The notes under the pieces were generated by a model, which did not search any database, was not told where the DNA came from, and saw nothing but the letters and a program-made list of their open reading frames with translations. A stretch of 64,000 nt of DNA from Conoideocrella luteorostrata (taxonomy: Eukaryota > Ascomycota > Sordariomycetes > Hypocreales > Clavicipitaceae), in the NCBI GenBank assembly GCA_032433595.1, contig JASWJB010000082.1:1-64000 (forward strand). Reading direction: 5' to 3'. This document shows, one piece after another, positions 22,789 through 36,400 of this stretch. The first letter of the stretch is position 1. Each line of letters opens with the position of its first letter. Position numbers and translations under genes: made by a program.

Positions 22789-23509
22789 ATGGCCACCCCT
22801 GTGATTTACACGTATCCCTCCCCGCTGGCTGGCTTTGAAAATGCGCCACCCTTGTCCACTGACAAGCAAGACGACGGGAAGAGCCTCGTCAACCCCACGC
22901 GTGCCGGGAGGAGTGCTGCTTACGACAGCTTTACGGCACCTTTGGATAACGGAATTCGGGGCGGCTTGTAACGCATCCCCCCTCCTTCCCCCCCTACCTG
23001 GCGTCTGATGTGTGGTGTTCGTGGGATAACTTGCTGACCCGTTTCCGTGACAGTGACGTACACATATACTACTTCCAGAACAGCGCTGAGCAGACCAAGT
23101 ACGCGCGCGAGCTTTGGGAACGTATTAGACGGGAATGTACGTATTTAACCGGACCCCCTTATCACGTCATATCTGCAATTTGCATTAATACCTTCAATGT
23201 ACCGACACTTCTGACACGTGCTTGCCTAAAGTCCCAGAACTAAGAGTTTATCGCTTCTGGGATCGTCCTGTTGGTCCGCACCCTGTAGCCATGTTCGAAG
23301 TCAATGTGTTCTCGCCAGCAGAGTTTGGAGCTTTTGTGGCCTGGCTGGCTATATGGAGGGGACCGCTGTCGGTGCTTATTCACCCAAATACGATCCCGGC
23401 GGAAGGCGAGTCCGAGGCTGATGCTCAGTTGCGGGATCACACGCAGCGGGCGATTTGGATGGGTGAGAGACTGCCACTCGATCCTGCTCCGCTTATCTCC
23501 CATGCTTAG
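22789..23509 (+). CDS. DOPA 4,5-dioxygenase-like protein
   Basis: Three exons (22789-22967, 23054-23136, 23232-23509) give 179 residues, the usual size of the fungal DOPA-dioxygenase family. Introns are 86 and 95 nt. Conserved family blocks appear in order: DVHIYYFQNSAEQTKYAREL, RVYRFWDRPVGPHPVAMFEV, FVAWLAIWRGPLSVLIHPNT and RDHTQRAIWMGERLPL. The His residues in DVHIYYF, GPHPVAM and LIHPNT are the likely metal ligands. Family members cleave the catechol ring of L-DOPA (extradiol, Fe-dependent), making muconate semialdehydes that cyclise to betalamic- or muscaflavin-type products. No signal peptide, so probably cytosolic. It sits 2 kb left of the MFS exporter and could supply an unusual building block; equally it may be an independent gene. 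Confidence 0.9.
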
Positions 23510-25474
23510 CTTCTTTTGGTTACTGCAGAGCAGCTTGTAGTTAGTTGGCTGTCGGGATATATGATTCCAATCAGCAAGGAACTCCGTCAATTTCGTTATG
23601 GAACATCCCTTCCGCTGGCACGAAGGTGTTGTGTCAGGTCCTAGACCTGATTGCTGTGGCATGACGACATCCACAAGAAACATGGCGGCTGCCAAATTCA
23701 GCGCGAACCTATGTCTTCACTGCTATATGTAAAGTTTTGTCTCAAAATCATATGACTTGTCTGGCCAAGTGCGCTTCCCTTCGCTAGTATGTCTTCTCCC
23801 ACGCTAAAAAGTAGCTTGCGCGAAAGAAATTGGATGTCAATTGCCCGTTTGAGGACGGGATGACCATGACAAATTCCCCATTATGCCAGGCCCATAACTA
23901 GTGCCTCTGCGTTGTGGGCGACACTTCGGCATACTAGTGCCAATTTAGGCTCTGGTGTCATGGGTCAAAAATTCCGGCCGTGGTGAAAGACGTGACCATC
24001 GCCAGAGGCTGGTCATAGCTCGACTCTCTAACAGCGGGCCAACTCGGCTAAATTCCTGCAGCCTGCTACGTCAGCGGTATCACTGCAGCTTCAAGTATTA
24101 TTCACTTAGATTGACTGCTCATGCTTCTAAATGGCGCGGGTTTGAAGTACTAGTACTGTTATCAAAGTTTCCGCTAGCCGTAGCTTCTCGCTGGCCCCCG
24201 ATTGTACCTTTACGATCCGCGAAAACTTCTCGTAGCCATTGGGGATTCGTCTTACATGTGGAACGGGGCATTTAACACAGTGTTTTCTATTCTTCTATCC
24301 CATTTTATCCGTTGAAAGACATGCACGCGATGCGAAGATAGAAACGAGGCGGCTGCTGAGCAAACGGCCCGACCACTCCCTGTTCAATTCAATTGAGTAG
24401 CCAAGCAACAACATGGTACACGGTGGGCGTCGATGGGTTCACAACCCTTTGCTCTGAAAATGGAATTAGGCAAGCTTGTATGGAATTTAAGGGGGTGCCT
24501 ATATTCAATTTCCCAGAGCAACACGTTCAATTTATGTCGAAACCCCGACTATGGACAGTCGAGCTTGTCCAATGATGTACAGCATCTTTCTGTCAACGGC
24601 TGCTTCTGGGCAATTCGATGTTTGATATTCCCTCAGTGATGCAAAGAAAGTCTCACGCACCTAGCTTTACGCGGTATTGATCATCCTGACAATAGCAAGT
24701 ACAGCAAACAACACTAGCGATACGGAGTAGATGACGGCAATCTCGGCGACTTCTTCCGGACCCCCTCCGCCACTAGCCTTCCCCTCATGTCCCACGGGTA
24801 GTTGAAAGTTTGCGTCTCTGCAGTCGAGGAGGCTAGCACCGTGGATGCTGTCAGCGCTGCTGATGGCAAGCGAATGCGAGACGTGTGGCGTTCAAGCACA
24901 ATGACGAGCCAACCACCGAGGCATTTACATTTAATTGTGGGGCTGTGATGGACCAGCCAGCATTCAATTGGCTGATGGGATTCGGGGTGCGGAGTACGGA
25001 GTACGTTCTTTGTGCTTGCTTACGCCTGTCGCGATCTGAATGCGAGCCAGCCCGCTTTGTTTGTCGGGCGCGCGCGAGATGGCATTCTCTCTCTCTCCCA
25101 CGACTGGCCAAAGTAAGTAAGCTCCGGCCTATTTTTTGCTTCATGTCTGCTCTCCAAACTTGTCCGTCTGTGTTTGCATGTTGGTGCTGCGGTATTGTGG
25201 TTGTTTGGTTGTGCGGAATCCGGTCCGTTGGTGTGTTGGCTGCAGTCGGACTTTTCAGAAAGCGGAGCGTTTAGGCGAATGCGATGCCGAGATGCATGCT
25301 TATTATGGCTGGCGTTGGCCGCGAGCCAGCTTGACGTGAGATTTGATTTGTTGCTACGCTACTTAAGAACGCACATTGCTCCCCGTCGTACGGTGATTTT
25401 GGCATTGAAATGTCCATGGCGGTGCTAGTTGGTCCTGCAAGAACGTGCGTAGTACAGGCGCATTTGGCCACAAG
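23510..25474. other. Intergenic, MFS promoter
   Basis: Short ORFs only. TACGGAGTA motifs occur near 24720 and 24995. The last few hundred bases are presumably the MFS promoter. Confidence 0.4.
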
Positions 25475-27208
25475 ATGTCTGCTAGGCATGATCAAGATGG
25501 CGATTATGTTTCTGAGACGACGGAAAAGCAGTCATCCCCGACCGATGAGAATGACAAGCTCGCAGTACCGTTAGCCCGATTCGCGGTGCTGTGTTTGAGG
25601 TATCCTTGAGATTACTCTGTCCAATCACCCCCACCCGTTTCTTAGAAAGAGTGTTTTAACAAGTAGAAAACAGCGTTTACCTAGGTCTGTTCCTCGCCAT
25701 GATGGACACCTCCATCGTAGCCACTAGTCTCTACATCATCGGCGTTGAGTTCAATGACCTTGCCAATGTTAATTGGGTGGCCCTGTCGTATGCGCTCGCC
25801 TACATGGGCTGTGCGGTGGCATTCTCTCGGGCCTCCGACATTATTGGCCGCCGAAACTCCTTTGCCATTGCATACGTCCTCTTCATCGCATTTTCACTCG
25901 CGTGCGGGTGGGCTCGGAACATGCAGCAGCTCATAGCGTTTCGAGCAGTCCAGGGTGTCGGCGGCTCCGGATTGTACTCGGTATCGATGATTATGATGCC
26001 CGAGATAAGTCCAAATCCAAAGCATGTCGGCCCTGCGATCGGCCTTGTTGTTGCCCTTGGTGGTGTGCTGGGCCCGGTGCTCGGCGGCCTGTTGACAAAC
26101 TACACAACCTGGCGATGGATATTCTGGCTCAATGGCCCCGTTGGTTCCTTTGCGCTGGCATTGTTTCTGCTCAGCTGGCCACAGGAGAAACATCGTCCCG
26201 TGGTGCACAAGCACACCTGGAGGCAGCTAGACTACCTAGGGTGCTTTCTCACCATCGCGGCCGCGGTGCTGGTCGTCTTTGCCTTTCAAGATGCGGGAGT
26301 GACGTCCTGGGATGCCGCTCAGGGCAACAACTGGAGCTCGGCGGTGTTTATCGCTCCCTTGGTGTGCGGCATCGCAGGCTGGGCTATGCTGCTGTCGTGG
26401 GAATACCTGATCGAACATCGCTACGCCGAGAAATTTGTGCCAGTGTTCCCACTACGACTCTTTCGCTCTGGCATATACGCAGCGGGCGTTCTGAACACGC
26501 TGCTCCTCGGCTTTCCGTATCTGCTGCTGATCTACGTGGTCCCGCTGAGGATCCAGATAGTAGGCGGCAAGTCGGCTCTTCTGGCGGGAGTGATGCTGCT
26601 GCCCATGCTGGCAGCAGTCGCCGTCGGCAGCATCGCGAGTTCGTCACTCAACTCCAAGAATCAGAAGATTATGGAAACGCTGCTTGTGGGGTCCTGCTTC
26701 ATGCTGTTGGGGTGTGGGCTGCTGACCATGCTCCCGGAGGACGAGTTGGATATGGCCAAATTACTGGGGTTCATTACGTTCTGTGGGCTCGGATTCGGGC
26801 TCACGGTGTCGTCCTCAACGATGATTGCCATCTTTGAGATTCCGGCCAAAGATTATGGTAAGCTGCTGGTGCTTTTTGAAAGCAGACTGGACACGTGTGT
26901 TCCGGGGCTAACGTGCAGGACTAGCATCTGCGCAAGGCATTCTTGCTCAATTGCGCATGTTTGGAGGAAGTTTGGGGATTGCTGCGTCGACAGCAATCTT
27001 TCGCGCCAAGATGAACGGAGCGCCTACCCTTGTTGTTAGGGATGATGATGGACGAGCGTTGGAGGCGGAGAAGCAGCTTACGAGGATCAGATATGGTGAG
27101 GCATTTAAGTCGGACATGTTAATGGTGACGATTATTTCGAGTATGGCGGTGGTAGTAAGTCTTGTCGCATTATTGCAAAGTCGCAGGCGTGCTACGAATA
27201 CGCAGTAA
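25475..27208 (+). CDS. MFS drug:H+ antiporter, DHA2-type (14-TM)
   Basis: Three exons (25475-25599, 25674-26857, 26919-27208) encode 532 residues, with introns of 74 and 60 nt. A hydrophilic N-terminus of about 35 residues precedes TM1, which contains LFLAMMDTSIV, the D1-type motif of DHA2 transporters. Motif A is ASDIIGRRNSF, and motif C lies in GGVLGPVLGGLLTNYTTWRW. Fourteen hydrophobic segments can be counted roughly. It ends 203 nt before the NRPS stop in convergent (tail-to-tail) orientation. DHA2 pumps in fungal clusters usually export the product and protect the producer; that role is inferred from position. Confidence 0.92.
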
Positions 27209-27411
27209 GGCGTGGAAAATAACGTACTGTTACTAGATATCGTCTGCATGTGCAAATACTAGAATTTGGATTATTTTGAAACTTGCATAATTGAAAGTAT
27301 GTTGAAGAGTAAATAAACTGGAATCACTATGATAAAGCTTCGTATATGCAAATAATATCCAAAGGTCTTCTACCTAAAAGTCCCTTTGAATGGTTAATTG
27401 AGACCTACGAC

Positions 27412-30400
27412 TTAATTTCCGATCTTCGAAAGAAGTCTTGCTTGCTCCAACACGGTTGGACTTTCCATAACCTCTTCTACCGCAATAACAAAGCCATGTG
27501 CAGCATAAAGCCGGGCAAGTTCGGACGCTGCTACAACGTCACCCCAGATGTTCCAAAATGGGGAATCGGTCTTGGCTGCATCCTCGCCGAAGACCGTTTC
27601 CCACGCCTGCCGTACGATATCAAGTGCTTCCGGTGTGACTGGGCCATCGACATGATTGCCGCTTTGAATGGGAGCTACGGCCAGCGAGGTCAACTTTTCT
27701 TCCTGAGGCTCACCCATTGGGTCAGCTGCGACGTCGTCTTGAGTGCTGTTGACGCATCGCGAAATATTTGCACATAGTTGTTTCATGAGTATCTCTGCAT
27801 GCTCATCCGAAATAACAGTGCTGCAATAATGGACTTTAATCTCGAAAGAGTCGCCTCTGGCTGCAGCCGACACCCAAACATCGCAAGAGTCGGATTCAGG
27901 AACAAAAGCGTCAATCTCGCGAAGTGCGTTGCTCGGGGTTTTTCCGCCGTGAGGCTGATCGAGGCCCTGGTAGTGAACAATAGAACTAAAACGAGTCCAC
28001 TTTGGCCAGTCGGTGCAGCGCTCGATCATCTGGCGAAAGCCGAGGTTTGCGTGCGACATGCTCCGAATGTGTTGGGACTGAACTTCTTCAAGAAGGGCAT
28101 GGATTGAAGTGTCCCTCGCGAGCCGGACCCGTGCCGGGAGGAAGTTGAGGCATGGTCCAACTATGTGATCGATACCCGGCAAATCCATGTTACGGGTTTG
28201 GACGAGTGAGGCGAAAGTAACGTCGTCTGTTTGTGACAACGGTCGTAGAACCATTGCCCAAGCAGCCTTGAGAGCAGTTGCTGGCGTGAACGCAGTCGCA
28301 AACTTGGGTTTCATCGCAGGTATCGTTGTGATCAACGTACTCCTCTGGATGTTTTTACATGAAGGGACGTTGTGTTGAACTAGAGATGTCACGCCCGCAC
28401 CTCTAAGGAATTCTCTCCAGTATAGGACTGCCTCAGAATTTTTGTGATCCAGGGCAGCTGCCGAGTAGGCAGAGAACGCGTGTGTCGGGGATACATCATC
28501 TCCATAGTACAACTTGAGAAGTTCATCGGTGATAATGGTCCGGCTGAGACCATCATAGAGGGCATGGCTAATGCGCATGATGAGCTTCTTGCCGGTCTGA
28601 TCAACGCAAAACTGTATTGGTGTTTCATTCATATCATAGGGCTCCCCAGTGTTGAAAGTAAATGGGTCCAATAGATATTTGGCCGGGGAAAAGTGCAGGA
28701 CAATTTGGAAGCATACGGCTCCGTAAGCTATGAACCGCGTTCGCAAGATTTCATGCTGCTCGACTAGCCTATGACAAGCTCGCTGGAGTCGCCCGACATC
28801 GAAGTCATTGTCAAACTCATATATGAACGAGTTACGCCAACCGCCGCATTGCATCGATGACTGTGCTATACACCAGGCTTGAAAATCCGTTGCTGGTAGA
28901 ATCTTGTCGATATCCGCAAAGCTGCACTTGAATAGAGTGCAGACGTGCTCATAAAGCTTGATTGTTGTTTTCCCATTCACATCGGGTAGGTGGACAATTT
29001 CTTTCTCATCTCCAGCTGTTCTGACTGTTGAGAGCTTTGCCACGCATTCCAATGTTTGGCCTATAAAGACATCTTGAGCCTGGAGACCGATGTTCCGGGA
29101 ACGAAGAATGCTTATCAGCCGCATAACGGTGATCGAGTCACCACCCATTTGGAAGAAATTGTGGTTTGTCCCAATAGATGCCTCATCTACCCTCAAAAGA
29201 CTCGCCCAGACCTCTCTCATCATCAATTCCTTAGGGTCTCTGGGTTCCTTGAACGCAGTATCAGCCTCGGCTTGAATGTAAGTTTTCAATAAAGCCTGCC
29301 CTGCTAGTTGGCGTAGTCGTCGCCGATCAGTCTTGCCGGATGTGGTCAAGGGAATAGCGGTAACAAGGAGGAGATGAGTGGGAATCATGTATCCTGGGAC
29401 GAGACCATTGAGCCTTGCAGTTATAACCTGCATCAGCCTTTGACAGTGGCTGACGCTGTATTCCGTCTCCGTCATGAAGACGGCAAGGATATCAGAGTCA
29501 GTGCCATCAGCCGATCTCACATCCACCACAAAACTAATACTCTTCAATTCTTCAATACGACCGATGTGATACTCGACTTCACCAAGTTCGATTCTCAAGC
29601 CTCGAAGCTTTATCTGAGAATCTTTTCGTTGCACATAAATGAGTGAGCCGTCATCAGCATAGCGCACCAGATCTCCCGACTTATACATGGGCATTAGTTG
29701 GTGACCCCAGTTAGGTGACGGCACAATGGCCGCAGCCGTTCGTTCACTGTCGTGTAGGTAGCGATCGGAAAGGCCGGGGCCTTGGATGCAGAGCTCGCCG
29801 ACGGCCCCAATGGGTACTAACTTGGAGTGGTCATTTTGATCAACAACCCACGTAACTGTACCACAGGCTGTGCCCAAGTTTCCTGCCTGTCCATAGTCCT
29901 TTTTTATGGATTTTGACGCAAGACAAGCATCACAGACTTCGGTAGGACCATACTACGGAGAGGGTTAGTACGCTTCGGCAGCTCTATTGGGGGGGGGGGG
30001 GGGAAGCTACGTACTCTGTTTTTGAGATCGACATGACCTATCCACTGCTGGATGTGGACTTCTCGAAGATACTCTCCGCCAAGCCGGAGCTTCTTGAGGT
30101 ATTTTGAAGTACGTGATGCATCAAGTGTAGCAGCTGCCGAAGGGGTCATGGTGGCAGAGTCAACTTTCGCTTCGGCGATAAACTCTTCTAAGCCGCTTAA
30201 ACGTGTCTCTTCATCTGGAACACAGACACAGCCACCACTCAATAGCGGAAGGAGAATGTCATCAATGCTCATATCAAATCCGTGGGACGCAAACTGTAAG
30301 ACACGCGATGTCAAACCGATTTCATCTCTGGCAAGTTTGGCTGAGAGAACCGAAACGAATGCTCTGTTGGAAATTACCACCCCTTTTGGTGTTCCAGTAG

Positions 30401-33400
30401 TTCCGGATGTGAAGATAACATAGAGTGCATCTTTCGGAGTTGCTTTTTGCAATGGCGGTTCACGGAATGAGATCTCCGGCTTTGAAAATTCCGCAGCATC
30501 TACTTCGACTATCTCTACATCCCTGATTTGTTCAAGTCCGGAAGACACAGCCTTGGAAGTGAGAAGGATTTTGGCTCCACATTGGGAAACAATTTGCTTC
30601 AATCTCGCTGCCGGGAGGTTGTATGGGTCTAAGGGGACAAATGTAGCACCGGCGCGAATGACACCAATCATGGCGATCGTGTGCCACACAGACTTTTCAA
30701 ATAATAATGGGACAAAGCTCCCAGGACCGATTCGCAGGTTATTAAGACGATGAGCTATGCTTTCTGTTACAGCGGAAAGCTCACCATAGGTCAGAGAACG
30801 GCTTTTACTGTACAAAGCCTGGGCCGCGAAGTCATTGCTAAGTTTCGCCTCAAGAACACTTTGGACTGTGTCTTCCACTGACTCTGGCATAGTCTGGTTC
30901 CACAGCAAGACATCCTCAATGTCGGACTTCGAGATTGAATTAATGTCGGAGACGTGCCTCGACGTATCGCCGCATAGCTCAGTGATGATTGTGCGCAGCG
31001 TCTGAAGAACACGGCTCATATGCTTCTCTGACACAGCTCTAGAGTCAAATCGCACGTATACATCGATGGTTTCATCGTGGGGACGAGCTTCCACCGAAAC
31101 TGGATAGGGATGCTCTGGGATGTGAAGATTGTTGTGAGCCTCCGGGTTAGCGAACAGTCCTTCGGCAAGCTCTTCCGTTGATGTGGGCTGAATCACGAGA
31201 AGGCTTTTGAAGTTGCACAAACGCTTGGCATCGACGTTGATCGATTGTATATTCTGTAAGCCGTACTGCTCAAATGGCATGGTGCCCACCATGTCATCGA
31301 GTAGATATTGGAAGAAGCTGCCAATAGTTGCATTGCCGTCTATCTTGACTCGAATGGGAATCGTTGCGATGGTAGGGCCGATGACGGACGCAATATTAGC
31401 AACATCGGCGGTGCGACCAAGGACGGTGGCGCCATACACGACATCTGATGCGCCTGCATACTGTGAGATGGTGAGGGCCCAGGCCGCCCGAATCAGGACG
31501 GAGGCTGTCACTTTCTCGCCATGGGGGAGATTGAAGGGGATTTGAACGGAAGCGTTAGCCATGGTTGGGTCTTGCTCTCCAGGGATCAGAGTCGAGACTG
31601 GCAGATCCGATACCTCGTCCGTCCCGCTCAATTTAGTTTCCCAGTACTGCCTATAAGCTGAATCGGGAATCGTGTGCAGATAGCGGATGAAATTAGCAAA
31701 CCCAGTCGTCTTCTCCGTTGCTTTTGTTCCTGTCGCAGTTGTTGCTGTTTTATTTTCGGTATATGCCTGGTTGACTTGGTCTAGAAGTTTAGACAGACTC
31801 CAGCCATCATACGCGGCATGATGCACAGTAAGCACAAAGCTGGTTTGTCGGCTGCCCTCGGCATCTTCCCTCTCGTACAATGCATATGAAGCTAACTCTC
31901 TCTCTGTATCCAGACCCGTGACAGAATCGGGAAGATACGATGGAAGATCTTGGATATCATGCCAGTCAGGCTTGAACTGCTTCAGCACCACTTGAAGGGT
32001 CGCTTGAGAGCCAAGGTTGAGAATTCTAGTCCGAAGAATGTCGTTCTCAGCAACAACGAACTCCCAAGCTTGTTTGAACCGGTCCAAATCCGTCTCAGAG
32101 GGCAATGTGAAAATAGTCTGGGAGATGTACGCCTCTCCGGTTTTAAGCGAAAGAGACAAAAGACCTTCTTGGAGCGGTGTACACGGATATGCATCTTGAA
32201 CCTCATTCGGCATGACGCGTTTGGCAGCTAACCGCTCGAACAGTTCAGTTTTAATTTTTTCTTGCGCAAGCATAGAGAATGGCTCGTAAATTTGACTTTC
32301 GTCCCTTTGAGAATTGTTTTCCATTTGCATTTGGTCGACCAGGCTCGCCATCTCGCGAAGGTTCATGCTTGTGAATATGTCAGTAACAGATACTGAGAAG
32401 CCCACATCACGACAGAGGCTTCCAAGTCTGATGGCCATGATAGAGTCGCCCCCAATCCTTAGAAAGTTGTCATCCGCGCTTACTTGCTCAGGTTGTATTT
32501 GCAGAGCAGACGCCCAGAGCGACTGCATCAGCCGTTCTGTTCCGGTCTGTGGAGGCTGTCTACATTCTCCTGTGGCAGAAAATCTCTTCATTTGGTCGGG
32601 GGATAGAGCAGAAAGCATGATCTGAAGCTTTCTACGATCCGTTTTTCGCGCGGCGGTCATCGGCAATACCTTAATGGGGAGGAACCTGGCTGGGACCATG
32701 TATTTCGGGACGGTCTTGGCCATGGCCGCTTCAACTCCGTGAACGGCGCTGTGCAGGTTCTTTATAGTTGAATCGTCGACGCTATTTATATCGTCTTGAT
32801 CTCCTCTATAGGCGTCTCCGAGACAGATCATAGCTACTAAATCCTTCCGAGACGTGATTCCCGGCACGGAAAGGGCCTCAACTGCCACGTCAAGTGGCTT
32901 CGGTAACGCTTCTCGCAGATGGTCTTCGACCTCCCCTAGCTCAATGCGCTGGCCATTGATTTTCACCTGCGTATCTTTTCGGCCAACATAGAGGATATTT
33001 CCGTCGCCATCATAGCGACACAGGTCGCCGGTCTTATAGAACCTCGGCCGCACAGTCGGACCGTCCGATACAGCCCAGCGCGGGTTCGATATGAAAGACT
33101 TTGCTGTTTTCTCGACATCGTGGAGATATCCTCGTGCCAACAAAGGCCCTTCGACGAGCATCTCGCCGACAAGGCCCAGGGGAGTAAGCTTATCATGATC
33201 CTCGGGGTTGACAATCCAAATACGGGCAGCCACACCCTTCCCAATATTGGCGTGATTTGTCTCAGCGGTTACTCTGGTACTACATGTTGCTGTTATGGCA
33301 GTCTCAGTAGGTCCATAAACTATTGGTAAGTTCAAAGTTAGCACAACCTGTACAGAAATAAAATAAAACTTGAAAAGCAGGAGGTTTAGAGTGGAGTAGT

Positions 33401-36400
33401 GTTATTTCATACCATTCCGAAGATCCAAAACGTTGGCCCATGTGTTCACATGACGTAATGTCATGGCTTCCCCTCCAAGTCTGAGGAATTTCAAGGTCGG
33501 TACATGATCAGGTGTAAGAGTATTTGCAAACGAAGGTGTGATGTGTGCTGTATTGGCTCGTGACCGATTGATGAAGGCCTCGATGTCGTTCAGACGTTCG
33601 TACTCGGATGGAATACATACACAACCACCAAAGAGCAAAGTCGTCAAAATATCTTCTAGACTCGTATCAAAACTTAGAGAGGCGAACTGAAGGACGCGAG
33701 ACTCTGTTGATCGCACTAGAGCTTCCTTGCGGGGTCCGATGACGCCGGAACAGAATTGGCCGTGCTCTATCACCACACCCTTAGGCTTGCCTGTGCTTCC
33801 CGAAGTGAAGATGACATAGGCAACATTGCTTGAATGAACTTGACCCGGGGTCTCTCTCTCTGGTCCAAGGAATTCTCTCCTTGTCGACGTGACCGGACTA
33901 ACGGACGGTGTGTAGTCAATCGTCCCGTCTGAAGATGTGACGTTACTGCTCTCTGATGATTGAGAGTATTTTGACTGATGAGATAATACCTGGGTGTTTG
34001 CCCGCATGGAATAACCGGGGAGGGAACTCGTGCTTTGTTTGTCAAACAGATCTTGTGTTACCTCAATAACGGCAGGACAGAGGTGACTAAGATGCGCAGT
34101 CTCCTTGGATATCAACACAACGGGTGCATTCGCCTGGCGAATGATCTCTTGGAGTCGAGATGGTGGATGGGAAGCATCGAGTGGAACGAACCCGGCACCT
34201 GATTTGAGAACCGCCAGCATAGAGACCGGGACCCATGAGGATTTCTCGAAAAGGAGAGGAATTAGGACTTCTTGTCCTGAGTAACCCCTGCTCGTCAGAT
34301 GATCCGCCAGCTGGGTGGAAAGAGTGTCTAGCTCATTGTAGGACAAGCACCGATCCCAGGCAAAGACGGCCTCGGCGCTGGGTTGGGCGGACACCTGCTT
34401 CAAAATTTCTTCATGAATCAGGCAGTCCTGCTGGATGACGTCCACAGAATTCCACTTCCGGATGGTACTGTCATCAAAGTCGTTGAACAGGTCAACATCT
34501 ACAACTCGTGTGTCGGGCAGAATGCTGCTAAGTCTTGTAATAGCAGTGAAGAGGTGTTGATATAACCAGTTAATCTCTGCTTCGCTAATAGCATTGGTGT
34601 CGAAGTTCATATGAAGTTCAATAGCACTATTCGCCTCTACAGTGCAACCTAAGACAAGAGGGTAAGCATGAAATCCCAAATTTGCCTCGTCCGACATGTG
34701 CTCGGAAGCAAAGAAACCAATTTTGGTATCCTTGATCTCTTTGGGCTGGATGACAAGTAGGTTCTGGAAGTCACATGCAGCTCGGCAGTGGTCGTCAAGA
34801 GCTGCAATATTCTGTAGCCCCGCATGTTCAAACGGCATCATGTCGACTGTCTGGCTCTGGACAGCACTAAGAAGACTCGAAACAGTCTCGTATTGGCTTA
34901 TATCAAGCCTAACCGGCACCGTGGTAAAGGTAGGTCCGATAATTTCTGTAATCCCCTTCACCGTCGCGGTTCGGCCGGTCAATACGGAACCAAAACAGAT
35001 ATCGTCAGACTCTGTATACTTTGATACGACCAATGCCCAGGCCGCCCGAATCAATGTGGCTGCGGTATAATCACGCCCATCTGGGATGCTGCTCAGTTTC
35101 ATCTGATAGTGATGTGACCTGTCGGCACGTATAGACTGGGAGGTGGGCGGACGGACTGGGAAATCGACAGGTTGGAAGCCTTGAAGCTGTTCTTTCCAAA
35201 ACGACTTCCAATGAGCATTATTCTGCCCCAAAAGATACCCGATGAACATCTTGAAGGGCGGACCTGCTTCCGAAACTCCGGTTTGACCTCCATCATAGGC
35301 ACGTACTACTTGCTCAAGTATGCTGTCTAGAACCCAGCCGTCGTAGATTGCGTGGTGAACAGTCCAGACGAAATAGCTCTTCCCTCTTTCAGTGACTATA
35401 CCACATCGTGATAGATTCTGTCCATGGTGCATAGCCTTCGTTTTATCGGCTTCTATATACGCAGCTAGATTAGATCCGTAGAGAAAGTGACCCTCTACGG
35501 CGCGCATTACCACCTGCAGACTACCTAGCCGACTCGAATGGATTAGCCTGGTCCGTAGGATCGCCTGATTGGCCAGAACCTGGTTCCATGCAAGTTCAAG
35601 TCGCTCGAACGATACGCCCGGTTCAAGTCGGCGGATTATGCGAGCGGTATATGCGGTCTTTTGTCTCGTTGACGCAGCCATAAGCCCTTCTTGCAAAGGC
35701 GTGCAAGGATATACATCTTCAACCTGATTCTCTTCGATCGAATAAAATCGAGCTAGATCCTTGAACAAGACCTCTTGGGAGATATCTCGATTTACCAACT
35801 CAAATGGCTTAGGGACGTGATCATACTCTTCAACGGGGCCATCTGCGAAGCCCACCGCGACACGTGCCATATCCGAAAGACGAGGATTCTTGAATATCAT
35901 GGCCACAGTCAACGACAAACCAGAGCCTCTAGCAGCGGCAGCAAGCTGCATCGTCAGGACAGAGTCGCCTCCAAGACGAACGAAGCTGTCTTCTGCACCG
36001 ATGGTGTCTGCCTCTAGGCAGAGAACCTGAGACCATAGCTCCTGGAGCTGTGTTTCTGCCGGGGTCTTTGGTTGTCGGCGCGGGGATGAAGTTTCTAAGC
36101 TATAATCTAGAAGCTGGGGAATTGTTAACTGCTCCACAAACTTCATAAGCCGTCTCGTATCGATTTTACCCGACGTGGTTGTGGGCATTGTAGCCAAAGG
36201 AAGATACAGCCCCGGCATCATGAAGGATGGAAGTGTTTGGCTTAGCTTCCTTACTGCGGTGCGGATAGGTAAACGCAACGATTCATTCATGGGAATAATT
36301 TGTGTTCTTCCAGAGACATCAGAAGGAGCAAAGTCGCCTTCAACCGTTAGGAATGATGCTACCACTGGTCTCGCTGAACGAGCTGTTGCTAGAGCCAGAA

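Noticed and set aside
25773..26837. 354-codon plus-strand ORF
   Set aside because: A +1 shadow of the MFS transporter, with none of the hydrophobic pattern expected of a real protein.
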